From: Maribellus maritimus
GTDB taxonomy: Bacteria > Bacteroidota > Bacteroidia > Bacteroidales > Prolixibacteraceae
NCBI RefSeq assembly: GCF_022267315.1
Contig: NZ_JAIKLE010000009.1
Location: 1-64,000 of the forward strand
Length of the DNA: 64,000 bases
Reading direction: 5' to 3'
Part shown: in pieces, positions 8,968 through 16,949 of the stretch
Numbering within the stretch: the first letter of the stretch is position 1
Layout: each line of letters begins with the position of its first letter
The notes under the pieces: generated by a model
Databases searched by the model: none
What the model was told of the DNA's origin: nothing
What the model saw: only the letters and a program-made list of their open reading frames with translations
Position numbers and translations under genes: made by a program

Positions 8968-9654
8968 ATGAAAAAAAGAAATCTATTTTTTATTGGAATT
9001 ACATTGGTTAGCAGTATCCTATTTCTCAGCTGTGGAAAAGATGACGAAAGTCTTATAGAAGAAAATGGCTTAAGCAAGGACATTAACGACTTTATGCCAC
9101 AGGCTATCCTTGATACCATGGAATCGTTGGGGATGCCAATTTTTACAGGGGGCAATCCTCGAGATATTGAGGGCACTTATTTGGTCTCTCCTGGGATTCT
9201 TTATGCCAGCAATATAGAAGGCGATGAGATCGGTGAAAGATACGCGGATGAAAATCTATCTTTTTCATCTCAAAATAATAGCAACCTTTCCCTAACAATT
9301 AAAATAAATGATTGGTCATCTGAGGGCGAAGAGACAGGAAGTTATATTGTTGGTGACAATAACGAATTTTCAGTATTTACAAAAATGATGATGTACGATA
9401 ACGAAGTTAACGACTCAGCGTTGATATCGTATACCTGTTCAGGAACAATTAGCGAAGATGGGATTGAAGACCTATTTGAATGTCTGGTAATGATAGACGA
9501 TTTTGGCGATCCAAACGACCAATATATAGAAATAGGCGCAGCCAGGGTATTTTATGATGAAGATGGCTTGGCAGAAAGAATGGAAGAAACGAAATCCGCC
9601 GTTATTGGAGATGATATAAATTATAAAAAACTAAAATCTGCAACAGAGAACTAA
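8968..9654 (+). CDS. Acidic lipoprotein of unknown function
   Basis: The 228-residue product has a lipoprotein signal with Cys22 (LFLSCGKDDE), a typical Bacteroidota start with acidic residues after the Cys that favours surface export. The mature part is very acidic and beta-rich (ASNIEGDEIGERYADENLSF, SYTCSGTISEDGIED) with no catalytic motif I recognise. It lies downstream of the LytTR pair with its own upstream region and may belong to that regulator's targets; this is inference from position only. Confidence 0.72.
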   Translation: MKKRNLFFIGITLVSSILFLSCGKDDESLIEENGLSKDINDFMPQAILDTMESLGMPIFTGGNPRDIEGTYLVSPGILYASNIEGDEIGERYADENLSFSSQNNSNLSLTIKINDWSSEGEETGSYIVGDNNEFSVFTKMMMYDNEVNDSALISYTCSGTISEDGIEDLFECLVMIDDFGDPNDQYIEIGAARVFYDEDGLAERMEETKSAVIGDDINYKKLKSATEN

Positions 9655-9721
9655 TTCCAATAATGTTGCATTTTGTCATATTTATCAATCATAAATTACT
9701 AACAAGAAACATTAAATTATC

Positions 9722-9889
9722 ATGGAAGTAATAGGAATAATAATTGCAATTATTGTAGGTATTGTTATAGCTCAAGACGCAAATAAAAGAGGGATGAACG
9801 GAACCCTTTGGGGAGTATGTGTGGCTCTCTTAATGATTGTATTTTTGCCCATCTACTTCATCGTTCGTAAACCCAAAGTTTTATATTAA
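9722..9889 (+). CDS. 55-residue membrane protein
   Basis: This short frame encodes a peptide with two hydrophobic helices (MEVIGIIIAIIVGIVIAQ and GVCVALLMIVFLPIYFIV) separated by a polar hinge DANKRGMNG. The hinge resembles that of small two-helix Bacteroidota membrane proteins such as phospholipase D N-terminal-like peptides. The ATG lies 67 bp after the previous gene, and the next small gene follows 10 bp later, suggesting one transcript. No function can be given. Confidence 0.6.
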   Translation: MEVIGIIIAIIVGIVIAQDANKRGMNGTLWGVCVALLMIVFLPIYFIVRKPKVLY

Positions 9890-9899
9890 AAACATTATT

Positions 9900-10034
9900 A
9901 TGATACGTGCAATACAATACCTGACCTTAAAAATATGGGAAGGGACATTTAACCCATGGATGCTAATTCTATTGGTGGTTGCCGGGATTATTTATCTAAT
10001 AAATAGAAGGATATCGTCCAATGAGACTAAATAA
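9900..10034 (+). CDS. 44-residue single-helix membrane protein
   Basis: The frame is open from further upstream, but the ATG at 9900 gives a compact product with one hydrophobic helix (WMLILLVVAGIIYLI) flanked by a basic cytoplasmic side (NRRISS). It lies 10 bp after the preceding small gene and overlaps the next gene by 14 bp, so all three are probably co-translated. Its function is unknown. Confidence 0.5.
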   Translation: MIRAIQYLTLKIWEGTFNPWMLILLVVAGIIYLINRRISSNETK

Positions 10035-10458
10035 TGCAATAAAGATATTACTATCATTTATGGCAATTGCCATAAATGATAGTGCATGGGGGCAACAAAG
10101 CCCAATAAATGGAGAATTTATCGAATACAAGGAAAACGATGGAACGATAACAGCCCTTTTTCACGGTCAGGTAAAATCAAAAACAAATATTAACAAAATA
10201 GTTGTTGATTGTTTGAGAAAATCGGGAGAGGCAACAAAGAATGTGACCTTAAACAACCTGGGTTATGCCGATGAGTTTTTTATTGGTCCTGAAGAAGGGT
10301 GGGTTTGGGAATACGAAGACAAAATTAAGGTTACCTGTGATGATGGGAGAAGCCCTCCGGTTTTCAAAAGCTTCCGGCATAAAACCATTCATTCCAAAAC
10401 CGAAAGAGTTGGTTTTCTCCACCACATATGCCAAATTCAAAAGATTCAACCTGCATAA
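10021..10458 (+). CDS. Secreted protein, C-terminus possibly replaced
   Basis: The 145-residue product has a signal peptide ending near AWGQ and a beta-rich body (SPINGEFIEYKENDGTITAL, IVVDCLRKSGEATKNVTL). The first 115 residues look like a normal secreted domain. The last 30 (RHKTIHSKTERVGFLHHICQ...) are basic and unlike the rest, and the same DNA (about 10370-10520) is also open in another plus frame and on the minus strand. I suspect that the original 3' end was lost to an insertion or deletion. It overlaps the upstream gene by 14 bp. Confidence 0.5.
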   Translation: MRLNNAIKILLSFMAIAINDSAWGQQSPINGEFIEYKENDGTITALFHGQVKSKTNINKIVVDCLRKSGEATKNVTLNNLGYADEFFIGPEEGWVWEYEDKIKVTCDDGRSPPVFKSFRHKTIHSKTERVGFLHHICQIQKIQPA

Positions 10459-10647
10459 ACTCCGGTTAAAACTTTTTGAAATCCCGCACCAACACTTCTG
10501 TTTTTTTTTCATTCATTCTTTATTCCTTTTCCTTTTGAAAATTTTACGAAAATGTTAAAGGAAGTGTTTACGGGGTTGGATGAGAACACTCTCCCCCTAC
10601 GAATATATACCGACACCCAAGGGACAGCAAAATAGAATAATCTGAAT

Positions 10648-11310
10648 CTAAGATTGCTCTTTGCTTAACGTCTCAATTGCTTCAACAAAATCCAACTTAA
10701 TGAGTTCCCAATATTTACCTTTTAAGCAAATTGGTTCGAAATCATTATCGGCTATTTCAAAATTGGTAAAGTTTCTGAATATTTCATCAGCATCATGCGA
10801 GTATGGGTAACGCTCTTCATGCAACTGGATCATTTGAGGGATTGAATAGAAATCTAACAACTCGTGTAAATCCCAAAAGTCTTTCTTCCGTGCTCCACGA
10901 CTTACTACATCAATCTTCATTGCAGTTATGTCGTAGAGAGTTGCCAGCCTAATATTGTCAGTCTTTAAAGCAGGTTGTATGAAAGGATCGGTATAAAATA
11001 AATCAAGCTTGATACTTTCTTCAGCAGAATTACCTATAAAATACGACTTGCCCATTGCAACCGGTACATCAGGAGAATCAACGTATTCAAAATTATCTTT
11101 TAAATATTTATCAATAGCATCAAAATTTATTTCGCCATAAGGAGCCTCGGTAAATAAATCAATATCAACGGATTCACGATGTCCCAATTGCAAACTTAAC
11201 GCAGTACCTCCAACCAATCGAAATGGATCAAAAATTTCTTGCTCCATCAACCATGATAAAATATTCTTCAGTTGAGGCTTTACCGTTTTGTATTTTAATT
11301 GGCTGATCAT
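10648..11310 (-). CDS. AbiEii-type nucleotidyltransferase toxin
   Basis: The 220-residue protein has the nucleotidyltransferase signature of the AbiEii/MenT family: GG at 34-35 (LVGGTALSLQLG), then R45, S47 and the metal-binding pair D49 and D51 (HRESVDIDLF). A later conserved block (DITAMKIDVVSRGARKKDFWDL) holds the Lys, Arg and Asp expected in the second motif. Family members transfer nucleotides to tRNA or other targets and arrest growth, often aborting phage infection. It is preceded, 4 bp away, by an XRE antitoxin-like gene, so the pair is a probable toxin-antitoxin unit. The usual partner AbiEi is not seen. Confidence 0.85.
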   Translation of the reverse strand: MISQLKYKTVKPQLKNILSWLMEQEIFDPFRLVGGTALSLQLGHRESVDIDLFTEAPYGEINFDAIDKYLKDNFEYVDSPDVPVAMGKSYFIGNSAEESIKLDLFYTDPFIQPALKTDNIRLATLYDITAMKIDVVSRGARKKDFWDLHELLDFYSIPQMIQLHEERYPYSHDADEIFRNFTNFEIADNDFEPICLKGKYWELIKLDFVEAIETLSKEQS

Positions 11311-11314
11311 TTAC

Positions 11315-11830
11315 TCATCGGAGATATTTCTCCATATTGCTTTCCATTACTGAGGATCGATTTGAGATATGAGCTAAAATAGTTTGAACTTCTTTTTTAC
11401 CATAGAAACGAATTATCTCCATAATTTCCTGACTGTTGCCCCGCTCAAATATGCGTCTAATTACACTGGCTTTACTCTTTTCCCAATTAATCGAATTAAG
11501 GTCTGTATCCCAAAATAAAACAGGTCTCAATAGTCTTAAATTAGGGTGATATTTTTGGGCTTGCTTTTTCTTTTGTTGTTCAATATCGTAATAGGCTTGT
11601 AAAACAGAAAAGAAACTTTCGTCTATACCTAAAGCATCGCCAAGTCTAATGGATAGTGCCGGATTGATGCGACGTTTGCCTTTAGTAATATCTCCTAAAA
11701 GTTGAGGGTATTCTCCAATTGTCAAGGCAATACGTCTTTTGGGAAGTTTTCTCTTCTTTAACTCCCTATCAAGAATAATTCCCGGATGTATCCCCTTTAA
11801 TAATGTGATATTTTCTTCTATGGTGCTCAT
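11315..11830 (-). CDS. HigA-like XRE antitoxin/transcription regulator
   Basis: The frame opens at 11857, but the ATG at 11830 (MSTIEENITLLKG) avoids an implausible hydrophobic N-terminus and is chosen. The 171-residue product has an HTH of HigA type near residues 10-65 (IHPGIILDRELKKRKLPKRR, LGDITKGKRRINPALSIRLG), followed by a C-terminal segment typical of Bacteroidota proteins paired with AbiEii-like nucleotidyltransferases (WDTDLNSINWEKSKASVIRR). It is 4 bp upstream of the toxin gene and should neutralise or repress it. It lies next to the integrase, where such stabilising modules are common. Confidence 0.83.
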   Translation of the reverse strand: MSTIEENITLLKGIHPGIILDRELKKRKLPKRRIALTIGEYPQLLGDITKGKRRINPALSIRLGDALGIDESFFSVLQAYYDIEQQKKKQAQKYHPNLRLLRPVLFWDTDLNSINWEKSKASVIRRIFERGNSQEIMEIIRFYGKKEVQTILAHISNRSSVMESNMEKYLR

Positions 11831-11902
11831 GATAATAATAATTACAAATATAAACAAATTTGTTTACATTGAGGTGTATTTAATTTTGAGAATACTTTAA
11901 TT

Positions 11903-13111
11903 CTATAGCAATACTTCCATGGCTTCATCGACAAGTGAATTATCAAGTTCTTTCAGGTAAGCCTGAGTAATTGCCAAATTTTGATGTCCCATCGATTCAC
12001 TGATAATATCAGTAGAAATTCCTTTTTGCTTTAGGCTGTTGGCATAGCTATGCCTGGCAACATAGCTTGATACTGATTTATTTATCCCACATAATCCAGC
12101 AATTTCCTTTAAATCTTTATTGTATTGCTTTAATGTTTTTTTCTTCCTGTTTTCGATTTGAGTCGGGGTTAGTTTATCTTTTAGCAGTATTGGAAAAACA
12201 TAACTCGTACTACTCTTCTTATTTCGGTAATATTCCAAGATCTTTTGTATAGGAGGCAGAATCTTGATATGAAAGTTTGTTTTAGTTTTTGATCTTATAT
12301 AGTATATTCTGTCTTCTGATACATCTTTCCACTGAAGTTTCATCATATCTGCAAAGTTCATTCCTCGTGTATAAAAGCTGAAGACAAAATAATTTCTGGC
12401 ATTTATGAGCCGCTGATGACTTGTCAGGTCTAGGTTTATCAACTTTTGAACTTCTTCAAATGAAAGAGCTTTTTTAAGTCCCCGCCCTTTTAATTTGGAA
12501 ACCTTATATACTTTGAACGGATAAACGTTTGGCTTTATCAATTCCCGTTTTATTGCAGAATTAAAAACCGCCCTAATCGTACGCATTTGCACGCTTATTC
12601 CTCCGTCAGTCCCCTTTCTTGATCTTAAATAAGCCTCATATTTCTCCAGAAAAGCCGGGGTAATATCTTCAAACAAAAGTATTTTTCTATTCACATATTT
12701 TTTAACTGATTTAGACGTATCTCGATATATTCTCGCATTCCCAGTCCTCCCTGCTTTTTCCATTTCGGCAATGAGCTCTTCCCAGAACTTAAATATGTTT
12801 TGGTGAACTGGATTAGCACTTATGCGAATTTCTCTTTCAACTTCCGACAAAGTATAACTTCCCTTTCTCTGATGCAGTTCTGTAACAATACCCGTGGCCT
12901 GGTCAATAAGTTTGAGCAATAACCGATTTTTATTCAAATAATTTATTGAGTTTTGATTGAATACTCCCTTTTTTGCATTCCATTCCCTTATTTCTGCGGT
13001 ATACGGAGTACGAAAAAAGATAGAATTTCTGTCCTTGGAAATACGTAAATAAATCGGATATTTACCGGTAGACAACTTCTTTTTCCTTAAAACAGCCTTA
13101 AAACTAATCAT
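11903..13111 (-). CDS. Tyrosine recombinase/integrase
   Basis: The 402-residue protein has an N-terminal arm-binding domain (residues 1-85), a SAM-like core-binding domain (about 105-205) and a catalytic domain. In the last, R in FYTRGMNFADM, the SYVARHSYA box (the first His of HxxR is Tyr, as is common in Bacteroidota integrases), H in MGHQN and nucleophile Y in AYLKEL are present. It is complete. It is read away from the tRNA-Pro fragment 150 bp upstream of its start, the normal position for an element's own integrase. The adjacent toxin-antitoxin genes share its orientation. Confidence 0.93.
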   Translation of the reverse strand: MISFKAVLRKKKLSTGKYPIYLRISKDRNSIFFRTPYTAEIREWNAKKGVFNQNSINYLNKNRLLLKLIDQATGIVTELHQRKGSYTLSEVEREIRISANPVHQNIFKFWEELIAEMEKAGRTGNARIYRDTSKSVKKYVNRKILLFEDITPAFLEKYEAYLRSRKGTDGGISVQMRTIRAVFNSAIKRELIKPNVYPFKVYKVSKLKGRGLKKALSFEEVQKLINLDLTSHQRLINARNYFVFSFYTRGMNFADMMKLQWKDVSEDRIYYIRSKTKTNFHIKILPPIQKILEYYRNKKSSTSYVFPILLKDKLTPTQIENRKKKTLKQYNKDLKEIAGLCGINKSVSSYVARHSYANSLKQKGISTDIISESMGHQNLAITQAYLKELDNSLVDEAMEVLL

Positions 13112-13123
13112 TTACATATATTT

Positions 13124-13146
13124 TGGGTACAACATAGGTACAACAA
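13124..13146. repeat. Direct repeat GGTACAAC between integrase and att site
   Basis: Two copies of GGTACAAC with 4 bp between them lie just upstream of the integrase start. Short direct repeats beside an attachment site can be arm-type integrase or excisionase sites, or operator half-sites for the integrase promoter. There is no further support. Confidence 0.35.
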
Positions 13147-13260
13147 ATGGGTATTTAAAGGTAAATAAATAATATTTCATAGCAAACTAAAAACACATTT
13201 TATATTGTTTTACAGATACATACAAACATATGACAATTTATGAAAAATGAATATTTCTGT

Positions 13261-13302
13261 CTGGGGGGCGAGGGGTCGCAAGTTCAAATCTTGTCATCCC
13301 GA
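13261..13302 (+). other. tRNA-Pro(GGG) 3' fragment, attachment site (att)
   Basis: From 13261 the sequence reads as tRNA positions 32-73. There is a loop CTGGGGG with anticodon GGG, the 3' anticodon strand GCGAG, a 5-base variable loop GGGTC, a T-arm GCAAG-TTCAAAT-CTTGT that pairs fully, the 3' acceptor strand CATCCCG and discriminator A; CCA is not encoded. The 5' half of a tRNA is missing: the bases before the loop cannot pair with GCGAG. A tRNA-type terminator follows at once. This is the duplicated 3' half left at one end of an element that entered a tRNA-Pro gene. Confidence 0.85.
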
Positions 13303-13303
13303 C

Positions 13304-13339
13304 AAAAGAAAAAGCCGGTTAATCCCGGCTTTTTCTTTT
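13304..13339 (+). terminator. Terminator of the original tRNA-Pro gene
   Basis: A perfect 15-bp stem (AAAAGAAAAAGCCGG) with loop TTAATC ends in a T-rich strand directly after the tRNA fragment. It also fits the end of the thioredoxin gene coming from the minus strand, so it is probably bidirectional. Confidence 0.85.
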
Positions 13340-13387
13340 AACTTTCAACAAACGATTAAAATACTTTTTATTCAGAGGTTTCTAAAA

Positions 13388-13690
13388 CTATTCGCAAATG
13401 TCTTTGATTATTTCTTTTAACTCACTGGCATGCCTTACCCCCACTCCAGTCCATTGCGGCATTCCGTTCTGAAATATAATCAATGTAGGAATACTTTTAA
13501 TTTGGTATTTTGAAGCGATAAAAGGATTACGATCTACATTGACCTTTATTATACGTACTTTATCTTTCAAATCTTCCTTTACCTCTTTCAGAATTTGCGG
13601 AACCTGCTTGCAGGGGCCACACCAATCGGCATAAAAATCAACCAATACCGGCCGCTTTGATTTAATTATGCTCTGAAATTTTCCGTTCAC
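13388..13690 (-). CDS. Thioredoxin
   Basis: The 100-residue protein is a single thioredoxin fold without signal peptide. The redox motif WCGPC has C24 and C27, and the cis-Pro lies in SIPTLIIFQNG. It reduces cytoplasmic protein disulfides. Its start overlaps the stop of the DUF6132 gene by 4 bp, so the two are translationally coupled. Length is near the usual 105. It is the first chromosomal gene to the right of the inserted element. Confidence 0.93.
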   Translation of the reverse strand: MNGKFQSIIKSKRPVLVDFYADWCGPCKQVPQILKEVKEDLKDKVRIIKVNVDRNPFIASKYQIKSIPTLIIFQNGMPQWTGVGVRHASELKEIIKDICE

Positions 13691-13914
13691 TGTTTTCCTC
13701 CTTCTTTTTCTTTTTTTCTGACCAAAATGTCATTTACAAAATCCCCGGCCAGATATCCAACTGCCGTTCCCCATAAAGTACTCCAATACCACACCGAACG
13801 AATCGGGCAAGTACCATTTAAGCATCCAACAAATCTCCAGTACAAAAAACCGCCAACAGCACCTGCAAAAGCAAGAGCGAACTGGACTTTATATTTTTCA
13901 ACTAAGTTTTTCAT
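13687..13914 (-). CDS. DUF6132 membrane protein
   Basis: The 75-residue product has two hydrophobic helices (FALAFAGAVGGFLYWRF and WYWSTLWGTAVGYLAGDFV) joined by a loop with two Cys (CLNGTCPI). This matches the small DUF6132 family of Bacteroidota. It is upstream of, and overlaps, the thioredoxin gene. The Cys pair plus thioredoxin neighbour suggests a redox role at the membrane; this is inference. Confidence 0.75.
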   Translation of the reverse strand: MKNLVEKYKVQFALAFAGAVGGFLYWRFVGCLNGTCPIRSVWYWSTLWGTAVGYLAGDFVNDILVRKKEKEGGKQ

Positions 13915-14050
13915 ATTATGTAGTTAATAAAACAATAGAGAAAACTTTTGGTTTTTTAGCCCCCAATCAATAATAATTATTACGGATAGAGATTATTGAA
14001 AGCAAGAAAATATAAACGAATATTCAACGTTATGTTGGTATTAATTTTGT

Positions 14051-14058
14051 TAACTTCG
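14051..14058 (+). promoter_or_regulatory. Probable -7 promoter element (TAACTTCG)
   Basis: The sequence matches the Bacteroidota consensus TAnnTTTG with one mismatch and lies about 25 bp before the ATG of the M16 peptidase gene. It implies a short 5' leader. No -33 element was established. Confidence 0.4.
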
Positions 14059-14083
14059 TTATATTATCAACTTATCACCAGTT

Positions 14084-16897
14084 ATGAAAAAAATCAGTAT
14101 CTTTTTTGCAATTTCTTTATTAATCGGTCTGTTTTCTTGTACGACAACCGAAAAATCAGACGAAAAGCTAACGATTTCTTATGAGCAGTATGAGCTTGCA
14201 AACGGGCTCAATGTAGTTCTGCATCAGGATAAATCAGATCCTATTGTTGCTGTTGCTATTCAGTATCATGTCGGCTCCAATCGCGAAGTTCCCGGGAAAA
14301 CAGGATTTGCGCATTTGTTTGAGCATATGATGTTTCAACAGTCGGAAAATGTAGGACAGGATGAGTTTTTTAAAAAGATTCAGGGAGCCGGAGGAACTCT
14401 GAACGGAGGAACAAACTACGACGGTACAATTTACTACGAGGTTGTTCCTAAGAATGCACTTGAAATGGCACTTTGGTTAGAGTCAGACCGAATGGGATAC
14501 CTCGAAAATACGGTTACAAAATCGGCTTTTGCGAACCAACAGAACGTAGTTCAAAATGAAAAAAGACAATCTTATGACAACCGCCCATACGGATTTAATA
14601 ATCTGTTGATTGGCAAAAATCTGTATCCGGAATCACACCCGTATAATTGGACTGTAATTGGAGAAATGGAGGATTTGTTTAATGCAACGGTTGAGGATGT
14701 AAAAGAATTTCACTCAAAATATTATGTGCCAAATAATACGACACTTGCTTTGGCCGGTGATTTTGAAATAAATGATGTAAAACCGCTTATTGAAAAATAT
14801 TTTGGTGAGATTCCGGCAGGCGAAAAAGTTGTAGACATGGAACCGATGCCTGTTACTTTAAAGGAAACAAAAAAACTATATCATGAAGATAATTTTGCAA
14901 AAACTCCGCAGCTAACCATGGTTTGGCCAACTGTTGATGAGTATACTAAAGATTCGTATGCGTTGCAATTCCTTGGGCAAATATTAGCCGGCGACAAAAA
15001 ATCACCTTTCTACAGGGTAATCGTAAAAGAAAAGAAACTTGCTCCGAGAGCAGGTGTTTATAACAGTTCACGAGAATTGGCGGGGCAATTTACAGTTTCG
15101 GTAAATGCGAATGTAAATACCAGTTTAGCGGATGTTGAAGATGCTGTTTTTGAGTCATTTAAACTATTTGAAGAAGAAGGAATTACTGAACGCGATTTAG
15201 AAAAACAAAAAGCAGGCTTGGAAACAAGTTTCTATAATAACATTAGTTCAGTATTGATGAAATCATTCCAGTTGGCCAGTTACAATGAATATGCCGGTTC
15301 TCCGGGGTTTATCGAACAAGATATTGCAAATATCAAAGCGGTTACAATTGATGACATATTAAATGTCTATGAAAAATACATAAAAGACAAACCTTTTGTT
15401 TCAACCAGCTTTGTACCCAAAGGACAGGTTGAGTTAGTGGCCTCAAACTCTTTGGATGCAGGCATTGTAGAAGAAAATATTCTGGAGGCTACGGAAGTGG
15501 ACCAGTCTACAATTACGGAAGAAGAAAAAATCAAAAAAACGGTTACCAAATTCGATCGCACAGTTGAACCGGAAAAAGGTCCTCAACCTGAGCTGAAAAC
15601 TCCGGAAGTATGGACAGACGAAATTACTAATGGAATAAAAATTTACGGAATTGAATATAATGAATTGCCTCTTGTTCAGTATTCTATTTCGATGGATGGT
15701 GGGCATATACTGGAACCAAAAGAAAAGGCAGGAGTTGCCAGTTTTCTTGCCAGCATGCTAATGGAGGGAACGGAAAATAAAACACCAGAAGAATTGGAGG
15801 AAGAAATAGATTTGCTTGGTGCCAGAGTAAATGTATACGCCGGAACCGAAGGAATGCAGGTATATGTAAATAGCTTAACCCGGAATTTTGAAAAAACACT
15901 CGCTTTGGTGGAAGAAATTTTGCTGAAACCACGATGGGATGAAGAGCAATTTGAACTTGTAAAATCAAGAATGATTAATAATGTAAAAAGAAACGAAGCC
16001 AATCCCGATTATCTTTCCTATGTTACTTTTAACAAGCTTGTATTTGGCGACGATAATATTCTCTCCGTTCCGTCAGAAGGAACTGCAGAAACTTTGGAGT
16101 CAATTACAATGGAAGATCTGAAAGAATTTTACAAACGCACATTTTCACCATCGGTTGCGCGAATGCATGTTGTTGGCAAAATTAGCCGGGACCGCGTAAA
16201 AGAAGGATTGCAGAGTCTTTCAACAAACTGGAAGCCTTTTAATGTTGAAATTCCAGAACTTGAGCAACCCAAACTTCCGGGAAAATCGAAGATTTATTTT
16301 GTTGATGTTCCGGGCGCAAAACAGTCTGTGATTAACATTGGGCACCCGTCAATTACACATACATCTATCGATTTTCAGCCTGCAACGGTAATGAATTATA
16401 AATTGGGAGGAAGTTTTAACGGAATCGTAAATATGATCCTGCGTGAGGAAAAAGGCTTCACTTATGGTGCACGCACTTATTTTCAGGGGGGAAAGAATTA
16501 TGGTTATTTTGTCGCTGCTGCAAGTGTGCGTTCATCAGCCACTGAAGAATCGGTTCGGATTTTTAAAGAAGAAATAGAAAAATACAGAAATGGAATACCG
16601 TCTGAAGACCTCCAGTTTACAAAAAGTGCGCTCATAAAATCCAATGCTCGTGGTTTTGAAACATTGGGAGCACTTCATAATATGTTAACAGAAATAAGTA
16701 ATTACAATTTGCCTTTTGATTACGTAAAACAAGAGGAAGAATTTATCAATTCGCTAACAGTTGATGGACATCAACAATTGGCGCAAAAACTTATACAACC
16801 TGAACACATGTATTATGTGGTTGTTGGAGACGCTGAAACTCAACTTGATGCTTTGAAAAATATAGGGTTAGGCGATCCGGTTTTGGTTGAATTGTAG
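14084..16897 (+). CDS. M16-family zinc metallopeptidase, lipoprotein
   Basis: The 937-residue protein has a lipobox with Cys19 (GLFSC) and two M16 halves. The first half has the inverted zinc motif HxxEH at residues 77-81 (HLFEH), and the downstream Glu lies in VVQNEKRQ. The second half, from about residue 505, lacks the motif, as usual for the non-catalytic half of pitrilysin-type enzymes. It probably degrades peptides in the periplasm or at the outer membrane. It is followed by its own terminator and has no operon partner. Confidence 0.92.
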   Translation: MKKISIFFAISLLIGLFSCTTTEKSDEKLTISYEQYELANGLNVVLHQDKSDPIVAVAIQYHVGSNREVPGKTGFAHLFEHMMFQQSENVGQDEFFKKIQGAGGTLNGGTNYDGTIYYEVVPKNALEMALWLESDRMGYLENTVTKSAFANQQNVVQNEKRQSYDNRPYGFNNLLIGKNLYPESHPYNWTVIGEMEDLFNATVEDVKEFHSKYYVPNNTTLALAGDFEINDVKPLIEKYFGEIPAGEKVVDMEPMPVTLKETKKLYHEDNFAKTPQLTMVWPTVDEYTKDSYALQFLGQILAGDKKSPFYRVIVKEKKLAPRAGVYNSSRELAGQFTVSVNANVNTSLADVEDAVFESFKLFEEEGITERDLEKQKAGLETSFYNNISSVLMKSFQLASYNEYAGSPGFIEQDIANIKAVTIDDILNVYEKYIKDKPFVSTSFVPKGQVELVASNSLDAGIVEENILEATEVDQSTITEEEKIKKTVTKFDRTVEPEKGPQPELKTPEVWTDEITNGIKIYGIEYNELPLVQYSISMDGGHILEPKEKAGVASFLASMLMEGTENKTPEELEEEIDLLGARVNVYAGTEGMQVYVNSLTRNFEKTLALVEEILLKPRWDEEQFELVKSRMINNVKRNEANPDYLSYVTFNKLVFGDDNILSVPSEGTAETLESITMEDLKEFYKRTFSPSVARMHVVGKISRDRVKEGLQSLSTNWKPFNVEIPELEQPKLPGKSKIYFVDVPGAKQSVINIGHPSITHTSIDFQPATVMNYKLGGSFNGIVNMILREEKGFTYGARTYFQGGKNYGYFVAAASVRSSATEESVRIFKEEIEKYRNGIPSEDLQFTKSALIKSNARGFETLGALHNMLTEISNYNLPFDYVKQEEEFINSLTVDGHQQLAQKLIQPEHMYYVVVGDAETQLDALKNIGLGDPVLVEL

Positions 16898-16925
16898 AAA
16901 AATAGAGTAAAAATCAATAATAATG

Positions 16926-16948
16926 GCCCGGTATTTCCGGGCTTTTTT
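16926..16948 (+). terminator. Terminator after the M16 peptidase gene
   Basis: A GCCCGG/CCGGGC stem with a TATTT loop is followed by six T. It ends the plus-strand M16 transcript just before the convergent hydrolase gene. Confidence 0.85.
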
Positions 16949-16949
16949 A

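Larger units (their letters stand above)
1..13302. mobile_element. Right part of an integrated (probably mobilizable) element
   Basis: The element is bounded on the right by a 3' fragment of tRNA-Pro(GGG) at 13261-13302, next to a tyrosine integrase gene (11903-13111). The other tRNA half is absent, which is the usual arrangement when an element enters the 3' half of a tRNA gene. The intact tRNA and the left end should therefore lie to the left of position 1. The cargo seen here is surface proteins, a two-component system and a toxin-antitoxin pair. Mobilization functions are suggested only by the gene tail at 1-87 and the small protein after it. The boundary is well supported; the type of element is inference. 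Confidence 0.72.

Noticed and set aside
10249-10512. Minus-strand 87-codon frame
   Set aside because: It overlaps the secreted-protein gene and lacks a signal or domain; it is noted only as part of the suspected repeat segment.
13230-13302. A complete tRNA gene
   Set aside because: Only positions 32-73 of tRNA-Pro are present; the D-arm, 5' acceptor and 5' anticodon strands are missing.
15367-16002. Four minus-strand frames within the M16 peptidase gene
   Set aside because: The plus-strand gene is intact with family motifs; the antisense peptides are low in complexity and have no recognisable features.
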